A stretch of DNA of 64,000 nt from JBJGXI01 sp045635475. Lineage in GTDB: Bacteria > Bacillota > Bacilli > Bacillales > Amphibacillaceae. Made by a program: the position numbers and the translations under genes. The notes beneath the pieces are model-generated. The model saw only the letters and a program-made list of their open reading frames with translations. It was not told where the DNA came from and searched no databases. Positions 54,451 to 62,000 of this stretch are shown one piece after another (position 1 is the first letter of the stretch; the number at the start of each line of letters is the position of its first letter). The stretch covers positions 261,929-325,928 of the forward strand of contig NZ_JBJGXI010000001.1 in the NCBI RefSeq assembly GCF_045635475.1, given 5' to 3'.

Positions 54451-57432
54451 ATGAAAGGGAATTCAATCGGACAAAATGATGTTGTATTCAAGGAATCGAC
54501 GTTTAATGATTCTCCAGACGGTGTTGTGCTTATCAATGATCAAGAAAAGATCGTTTATGCCAATGTAGTAGCTGGGCAATTACTAGGTTACGAGCGACCA
54601 ATCGAATTAATTAATCAGGTGATTCGTGCTATTTTTCCGAATTACATAAGAAGTGAAGAGTTGAATCTTGGTTTGACGCAAAACAAGACAAAGATCCAAC
54701 TGCAATCAAAAATGATGTACTGTACTGTAAATGAAGAGCAGCATACACTAATCATCTTTAAAAAATCAGAAGCATTAGAAATATTCAGAGCTTTTTTTAA
54801 GGGAATTTCCAATAAAACAGGAGAATCCTTTTTAAGGGCTGTTGTGAAATTTATAACCGAGGTATTTGAAGTTGATGCTGCCATCGTTGGAAGAATGAAT
54901 GGAGAAGGTTTACAAACGTTGGCTAGCTATAATCGTCATGAATTAGAACATGACATATGGGAGTATTTCCCGGCAGAAGTTTTACAGGATTTAGAGAAGA
55001 CAAAAACTTCCGTATACATAAATGATATAGAAGAAATAGGTGCTGCTATTCCTGATACGGATGTAAAAAGCTGTTTAGCAGTACCTATCTTAAATGATCA
55101 ACAGCAGTTGCTAGGGGCCATAGCTATTTTGGAGTGTCAACCTATGATGAATACAGAGCTCGCAAAGGAGATTATGCACTTTCTTTCCTATCGTATTACA
55201 GCTGAAATTGACCGAATTAGAAATGAGCAGAAGATCACAGAGAGCAGGCGAAGATATCAGGAAATTATTGAATCTACACAAGAATCTATATACTTATATA
55301 GTGATAACCAAATTGTATTTGCAAATGAAAAAGGAATCAAATTATTAGGTGGTTCTGGCTTAATTGATCTAGTAGGATTAGATATCTTGCAATTTACGCA
55401 TCCGGATTTTCAAGACTTTTTCAAAGCTTTATTAAAGCAAAGCAGTGAAAGAAAACGAGAATCTACCATTATAGAGGGTAAACTTATCGGATTGGATCAC
55501 CATGTGCATGATGTAGAGGTGATGGTGACACCATATGAATCCTTATCCAGCCAGAATACCTTACAAATATCGGTGAAGGATGTAACAGAACAGAAGCAGG
55601 CGCAGAATTTTGATTCGCAATTGCGTATTCGAAAGCAAAAGTCTGAGCTGTTGCAACTGATTAAAAATAAGGACATCAATAACGGAAAGTTGGATAAAGC
55701 TTATAAGATTATTGCTGAATCCGCATCGAATTCACTTGGTGTAGAACGTGTAAATATTTGGTTATACCATCCAGAGCGTTATGTGCTTGAGTGTAAGGAT
55801 CGGTTTGAATGGAGTAAAAATGTGCACAAAACGATAGATTCCATAGATTTAGAGGATAATCCTCATTATATGGTATCGATTGAAAAGGATTCACTTATTA
55901 CGGTACATGATGTTTATAAGGATATTAGTAATTATAGTATGTACAAGCCGTTTCTCGATCCATCTGTCAGTTCCTATATCGATGCACCGATTCGAATTGA
56001 CGGTAAAGTGATTGGAGTAGTAAGTTTTGAACACATAGGGATGCCTAGACAGTGGACGTATGATGAACAAAGCTTTTCGTCATCAATTGCGGACATTGTT
56101 GCTTTAGCAATTGAGAAAGCAGAACGAAAGCGGGTGGAGGCACAGGTCGAGCACTTAGCTTATTATGACCAATTAACGAAGCTGCCGAACCGGATCTATT
56201 TATATGAGAAACTTCATGAAGTGTTAAAAGATGCTAAAAAGCACAACCGAGAATTTGTTGTTATGTTCTTTGATTTAGATCAGTTTAAACAAATCAACGA
56301 TAGTCTAGGGCATACAGTTGGTGATCAGTTATTGCTAGAGGTTGCGAAACGTATCAAAACATCTATACGTGAAATTGATTTGTTTGCACGAATGGGTGGG
56401 GATGAGTTTGTACTAATTCTTCCGCGAATTCGACAAAAAGAAGATGTAGCAGTCGTAGCGGAACGGATAATCGATGCTTTTAAAGAGCCGATTAATCTTG
56501 AAGATCGGGAGCTATATATTACGACGAGTATTGGTATTAGCGTTTATCCAGATGATGGTGAGGATGAAGAATCGCTCATTAAGCATGCGGATAGTGCGAT
56601 GTATGAAGCAAAGGGAAAAGGTAGAAATGCGTATAAATTTTATTCTTCATCAATGAGTGAACAGGCAGAGCAACGGCTGTTACTGGAAATGAATTTAAAT
56701 AAGGCTTTAGAACGGAAGGAATTTATATTATTCTATCAACCTATTATGGATTTGAATTCAAACAAAATGCGAGGTGGAGAAGCATTAATAAGATGGAATC
56801 ATCCGGAGTTAGGGCTTCTGTCACCAATAAAGTTTATTGCGTTAGCCGAAGAAACAGGACTGATCATCCCAATCGGATATTGGGTTATTCAATCGGTCTG
56901 TGAGCAGATTAAACTGTGGGAGCAGCAGTATGACATGCATGATTTCCGAGTAGCTATTAACATATCTGTGGTACAGTTTGAGGATGAGAGATTTATTGAA
57001 AATGTGAAGGCAATTTTAGAGGAAACTAATATTCAACCACATTTATTAGATTTTGAAATTACGGAGAGCGTAATGCAAAATGTCGAAACGTCAATTGCTG
57101 TATTAGGTGAATTGCAAAAACTGGGTATACAAGTTTCTCTGGATGATTTCGGTACTGGCTATTCATCTTTAAGTGTGTTGAAACACCTTCCAATCAATAA
57201 TATTAAGATAGATAAATCATTTATAGATGATCTTCATGCTGAAAATGAGGAAACAATTGTCCAGAACATCATTGACATGAGCCGAAACATGAACTTCAAA
57301 GTAGTCGCAGAAGGCATTGAACGTGAGGGACAGTTACATTTCTTGAAAAATAAACTATGTGATTATGGACAAGGGTACTTATTTAACAGGCCACAACCTG
57401 TACTAGATTTTGAGAAGAATTTTGGTCAGTAG
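54451..57432 (+). CDS. PAS-GAF-PAS-GAF-GGDEF-EAL bifunctional c-di-GMP protein
   Basis: This cytoplasmic 993-residue protein starts at ATG 54451 after GAGGTGAG. Order: PAS (about 15-85, DSPDGVVLINDQEKIVYAN), GAF (about 105-250), PAS (about 265-385), GAF (about 400-555), GGDEF (about 565-735) and EAL (about 750-990). The cyclase motif is intact (ARMGGDEFVLILPR, about residue 650), and the EAL motif is intact in GGEALIRWNHP (about 777) with DDFGTGYSSLSVLKHLP. It could therefore both make and degrade c-di-GMP. No membrane helix is seen. Control by the upstream riboswitch is likely. Confidence 0.92.
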   Translation: MKGNSIGQNDVVFKESTFNDSPDGVVLINDQEKIVYANVVAGQLLGYERPIELINQVIRAIFPNYIRSEELNLGLTQNKTKIQLQSKMMYCTVNEEQHTLIIFKKSEALEIFRAFFKGISNKTGESFLRAVVKFITEVFEVDAAIVGRMNGEGLQTLASYNRHELEHDIWEYFPAEVLQDLEKTKTSVYINDIEEIGAAIPDTDVKSCLAVPILNDQQQLLGAIAILECQPMMNTELAKEIMHFLSYRITAEIDRIRNEQKITESRRRYQEIIESTQESIYLYSDNQIVFANEKGIKLLGGSGLIDLVGLDILQFTHPDFQDFFKALLKQSSERKRESTIIEGKLIGLDHHVHDVEVMVTPYESLSSQNTLQISVKDVTEQKQAQNFDSQLRIRKQKSELLQLIKNKDINNGKLDKAYKIIAESASNSLGVERVNIWLYHPERYVLECKDRFEWSKNVHKTIDSIDLEDNPHYMVSIEKDSLITVHDVYKDISNYSMYKPFLDPSVSSYIDAPIRIDGKVIGVVSFEHIGMPRQWTYDEQSFSSSIADIVALAIEKAERKRVEAQVEHLAYYDQLTKLPNRIYLYEKLHEVLKDAKKHNREFVVMFFDLDQFKQINDSLGHTVGDQLLLEVAKRIKTSIREIDLFARMGGDEFVLILPRIRQKEDVAVVAERIIDAFKEPINLEDRELYITTSIGISVYPDDGEDEESLIKHADSAMYEAKGKGRNAYKFYSSSMSEQAEQRLLLEMNLNKALERKEFILFYQPIMDLNSNKMRGGEALIRWNHPELGLLSPIKFIALAEETGLIIPIGYWVIQSVCEQIKLWEQQYDMHDFRVAINISVVQFEDERFIENVKAILEETNIQPHLLDFEITESVMQNVETSIAVLGELQKLGIQVSLDDFGTGYSSLSVLKHLPINNIKIDKSFIDDLHAENEETIVQNIIDMSRNMNFKVVAEGIEREGQLHFLKNKLCDYGQGYLFNRPQPVLDFEKNFGQ

Positions 57433-57544
57433 GGGAACGGTGCCTGTCACTACCCGATTTTTGTCACAATGTGTCTATTAGTGCTGGCGCTGGACAATCG
57501 ATTAAATGTAGCATTTTATAAAGACATAGCGAGTGTTCGTTCCA

Positions 57545-57572
57545 ACAAGTGATTGACCAGTCAATCACTTGT
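57545..57572 (+). terminator. Strong hairpin inside the RAYT element 5' region
   Basis: ACAAGTGATTGA and TCAATCACTTGT form a perfect 12-bp stem with a 4-base loop and TTTTGT after it. It can terminate transcription coming from the GGDEF-EAL gene. Confidence 0.8.
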
Positions 57573-57997
57573 TTTGTATAGGTTCATTTTACTTTCAACC
57601 TTTTCAAGAGACTAGTTAAGTGGCGAGTGCTTAATTTGTCTAAAGCTTCATTAAGAATTATGTATGTTTAGTGTTTTTTTGTTTTTTCTCTAGGAAAAAT
57701 TATATATTAATAGGTTAAATCAGGTTTAAATTATTATTTTGGCATTTTTACACCTTTGTGAAGATGGTTTATCTTAATAATAAGAAAAAGCTATTGTATG
57801 AGGTGGGTAGTTCCATAGTCTTCCGAACAATGCGGCATTTATAAGTACAATTGGGTACAAGGATACAGATGAAGTCAGGCTTCCGCGGGCGACCGCCGAT
57901 TAAAGTGACGGACACATAACGAGTGAATCCATCTAGGAAGCAGCTAGCATGCGTCGCATCCGAACGCGTATCCCAAAGAAAGGATAGGTACATAATT

Positions 57998-58582
57998 ATG
58001 CCTAGAAAGAAACGAATTTGGATTCCGAACACCTTCTATCATGTTGTATGTCGTGGAAACCGCAGGGATGCTCTCTTTAAAGATGAAGGTGACTTCAAGA
58101 TTTTCCTCTATATGCTCCACAAAGTAAATGAAATTGCTCCTTTTGATTTAGCCTCCTACTGCATAATGACGAATCATTTTCATCTGCAAATGCGGACCCA
58201 ACAACAACCAATCTCCAAAGTAATGTCCCTCCTAAACAAACGTTATGCCGATTATTATAATACGAAAAATCGAATTACTGGCCACGTTTTTGAGAAGCGG
58301 TACTATGACAAGATCATCTACTCTCAGCAAGACATGCTTGAAGTAAGCCGCTACATCTATCGGAATCCCATTGAAGCAAACATGGTTAAGAAGGTTGAAG
58401 CTTATTGTTGGAGCAGCTATCGGAATTACCTACACACAACTGGTTCTCCGGTTGTAAATACAAGCATCATTATGGATTATTATACAGGGAGTATGTGGGA
58501 GAGGAGGGGGAAGTATAAGGCGTTTGTTGAGAATGATAATGGTGCAAGTGAGGGGACCTCGGATTCAAGCGACACCATTTGA
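57998..58582 (+). CDS. REP-associated tyrosine transposase (Y1_Tnp, IS200-like fold)
   Basis: This 194-residue protein starts MPRKKRIWIPNTFYHVVCRG. The HUH motif is NHFHLQMRT (about residue 68), and the Tyr-bearing helix is near SLLNKRYADYYNTKNRITGH. Length fits RAYT proteins, which process single-stranded DNA hairpins at REP-like sequences. The ATG at 57998 is preferred over an in-frame start at 57923 because MPRKKR is the family's usual N-terminus. AAAGAAAGG is a weak, distant ribosome site. It appears intact and is the only complete transposase in the window. Confidence 0.88.
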   Translation: MPRKKRIWIPNTFYHVVCRGNRRDALFKDEGDFKIFLYMLHKVNEIAPFDLASYCIMTNHFHLQMRTQQQPISKVMSLLNKRYADYYNTKNRITGHVFEKRYYDKIIYSQQDMLEVSRYIYRNPIEANMVKKVEAYCWSSYRNYLHTTGSPVVNTSIIMDYYTGSMWERRGKYKAFVENDNGASEGTSDSSDTI

Positions 58583-58905
58583 CAAAAACCGGGAAGTGAC
58601 AGGCACCACCCCCGACCATTCGGTGGTAGGTACCTATAAAAAGACATTTAATAGACTTGTCATTATACCATTTTTACTATAATCTTATGTGCAACAAGTG
58701 ATTTTAATTGTGTGGATGTACTATAACAAGTATTAACAATATCTAAAACTAACTAGCACCGATTGTTTTTCCTCATAAGATTATTCAGAAACTACTTCCT
58801 GAGTTATTACACATTTATTAAACGGACCCATTGTAGAACGATAAATTTAACAGAATACAGATTAACAACATGTGTGTTTCCTTTCCACGGCTATTCTAAA
58901 TTTGA

Positions 58906-58919
58906 TGTAAACGGTTTCG
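58906..58919. promoter_or_regulatory. cre-like / LacI-type operator upstream of the giant secreted protein
   Basis: TGTAAACGGTTTCG departs from the cre consensus only at the last base. It lies 138 bases before the start codon and ties this gene to the same control as the other boxes. Confidence 0.5.
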
Positions 58920-58991
58920 ATTTTATCTCCTTCAATTTTTGCTAAATTTACAGAATTATTAAAAAATATAGCATCCAGGTTGCGTGCACTT

Positions 58992-59006
58992 AAGGAGGTG
59001 ATCCAC
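58992..59006 (+). promoter_or_regulatory. Orphan extended Shine-Dalgarno (STAB-SD-like)
   Basis: AAGGAGGTGATCCAC is complementary to the 16S rRNA 3' end over at least 13 bases, well beyond a normal ribosome site, but no start codon follows. It is about 50 bases before the start at 59057. Confidence 0.45.
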
Positions 59007-59056
59007 TAAGTAGCATATAGATTCCAAAAAAATATGGAGAGGAGTTATTTTTAGAA

Positions 59057-62000
59057 ATGAAAAAATTCTTTATACTTCTGATGGTAATACTCTTAATCAT
59101 GCCAATAGTGACGTATGCTGAGGTGGGTGAAACCTCAACAACAACACAAACTGCTGGTGTTACGGAGCTAACAAACGGTAGCTTCGAAACGGATGAGAAT
59201 GAAGATAACTGTCCAGATGGTTGGGAATGCTCAGTTGACGGGGATGGTACATATGATATTCTTACTAACCCAGTCCATAAAGGTGCACAATCATTCATGA
59301 CCTATGATAACAATACGGATGGTTATAACATTATCGAACAAGCTGAAGTTGCAGTGACTCCTGGAATTACTTATATGACTTCCGTTTGGCACCGTACCAA
59401 TAATGTAAGTGACTCTCCTTACATTCAATTAATTTTTAGAGATGCAAACGGTGATCAAATTCAAGAGGAAATCCTGTATGCAGATGCGAATCTCAACCCG
59501 ACCCACGATTGGAAGGAAATCAGTGGCAAAGTAACTGCTCCATCGGGCGCAGCAACGGTAGACTTCCGTTTAGCACAAGATGGTGTTTCTGGTAGTATTT
59601 ATTGGGATTCTGCCTCTATTAAAGATGTTGGCAATGTGATGTTTAACGGTGGCTTTGAAAATAATACTGATCAATGGACATCGAATGGTGTAGGCAGCGT
59701 TACTACCGATGATTCAGATTCCGCAGAAGGAGTCCGCTCTATTAAATTATCAGCTTCTACTGACGAAGAGGTAGTAGTAGAACAAAATGGAGCAGTAAAT
59801 GGTGGTGTGTGGTATCGCTTTCAAGGTAGCGCGAAAACGGACAACGGTGATGCTGTACTAAAGGTACAATGGATGGATGCGAGCGATAACATTATCGACG
59901 AGGAATCAGTCATTGCTTCCTCTTCAGAATGGGATGAAATCGCTAAAGATATCCAATCGCCTTTTGAAGCGGTAAAGGTTAATGTTCAAGTTACGCATCA
60001 AGGTACTGGATCGACATGGTGGGACATGGTCAATGTGGAACAGCTTCCAGAGATTGAAGACTTTGGTTCACAAGCGTTCACCTTGCATACAAATAATGCG
60101 GCTTTTGATGGCCACTATGCCTATACGGTTACTACCTTAGGTTATAACTTTGGCAAGATTGATTTGAATGATGGTAGTTTAGATGCATTGCTTCAAGCAA
60201 ACTCAAACTCTTTAGGCACGATGATGCACTCGAATGGAAAAGTTTATCTAACTTCTAATGGGGTGCAGGTATATGATCCAGATACTGAGAAAATTAGTAA
60301 TTTAAATTTACCAACAGATTGTCGACGTTTGAATAGCTTGTTCGAACTTTCTGACGGAAAGCTTTGGGGTACTTGTTATAACCCAAGTAACTTATTTACG
60401 TATGACCCAGTTACAGAAGAGTTCAAAATATTAGATGAAATTGACGAGGGAAGATCCTATTTATGGGATGTTATAGAATATAAAGACAAGATATTCCTTT
60501 CGCTTGGCTCCCCAGGTGCTCTTTATGTTTATGACCCGGAGACTGGAGTAAAGGAACGAATTCTTCAAGATCTTGAGGAATCAAAACACATACGAAGTAT
60601 TAAACTTTATGGTGATCGCTTATTTGTTAAACGAGTAAACCCTACGGATGCGATTGTTATTGATGCTGATACGTATGAGCAAGTCGAACATCTAGAGAAC
60701 GTAAATGGTGACTTAGCGGAACCTGACGCACAAAATAGAGTTTTATTCACCTACAATGGCGACCTTAATTATTTTGATTTAGATGATGATTCGGTTGGCA
60801 TTGTGGATTCACCGCATTACTTCCCAAATTCTGGTGTGATAGGTAAAGTTCGACTTGATGATCAGGTGAACTACCCGGGTGAATCTTATGCAGGTATTCA
60901 AAACGGAGGATCAATCTTCGTTTGGAATCCGGAGACAGATGCTTATAAAACGATAGAGATACCAATGCCATCTGCTGCAAGTAAGACGTATCAGCTTACA
61001 GTTGGCGGTGACGGCAGTGTGTATGGTGTTGGTGTACAGGGTGCAGGTTCATTCCGTGTTAATCCCGACGACCCGCTGAATACCGAAGCATTTGACGGAC
61101 CAGGGCAAGCAGAGGGAATGGCTGCAGTAGGCGATTACATTTATTTTGGTAATTACCCTTCTGCCGTATTTTATAGACAGCATGTAAATGAACCATGGGA
61201 TCCAGAAACCATATTTGATTTAGGGGAAACGAAGCAAAACAGACCTGTTGCAATGAAATCCTATAACGGAAAAATATATATTGGAGCTATTGCAGATCGT
61301 GGTCATTTGGCCGGTTCTTTTGCGATTTATGATCCGGCAACAGAAGAAGTGAAAGAATATAATGGTTTAAGTCCAGATCAATCGATTACTTCTCTTGCCA
61401 TTAAAGGTGACTACGCATACTTAGGTACAACCATTCATGGTGGTCTAAGCTCAAGTCCTGTTACCGATGAAGGAAAATTAGTCGTTTTTAACATGGATAC
61501 GGAGCAAGTAGAAGAAACGATTGTACCTCTAGAAGGTAATGAAGTGGTCAGTGCGCTTACAATTGGTCCAGATGGAAATGTCTGGGGTATCGGTGGTGGA
61601 GACCTGTTTGTATATGATACAAATACAAAAGAGGTAACTACGCAAACCTTGTACGATGACGTTGGGCAAAGTCATAGTTGGGGTGTATATGGCTCCATGT
61701 TACTTGCTCAAGACGGCAATGTGTATGGTAGTGCAGGGAATCGCTTGTTCCGATTAGATGCGGACAAAAATCTAACAACTCTTTTCCAAAGTGCTAATGT
61801 AAGGAGAGTAGTAGAAGATCATCAAGGTCGTATCTGGTTTAGTGGTGGTCCAGATCAAACACTCATGCGCTATAATACTGTAGCAACAAGTGCTGAAGAG
61901 GCGGATACTACTGCTTTATCTGAAGTGATCTCTACTGCTACTAGTTTAGTAGAAGGAGCAGTAGTTGGCGATGAAGTAGGTCAATATCCGCAGGCTGCAG

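Larger units (their letters stand above)
57439..58607 (+). mobile_element. Intact REP-associated tyrosine transposase (RAYT) element, 1169 bp
   Basis: The left end GGTGCCTGTCACTACCCG with TTTTTGTC and the right end GACAAAAACCGGGAAGTGAC with AGGCACC are 27-base inverted repeats with two mismatches. The transposase stop codon lies inside the right repeat. It is inserted six bases after the stop of the GGDEF-EAL gene. Its ends define the family used to recognise the decayed copies at 1002, 36852, 45409 and 49247. Confidence 0.85.
58583..59056. other. Leader region upstream of the giant secreted protein
   Basis: Apart from the transposon right end, there is no coding frame. It holds a cre-like box (58906-58919), an orphan extended Shine-Dalgarno (58992-59006) and the real ribosome site GAGAGGAG at about 59037-59044. 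Confidence 0.5.

Noticed and set aside
58992..59006. AAGGAGGTGATCC as part of an rRNA gene
   Set aside because: It is the complement of the 16S 3' end, not the rRNA itself, and no further rRNA sequence surrounds it.
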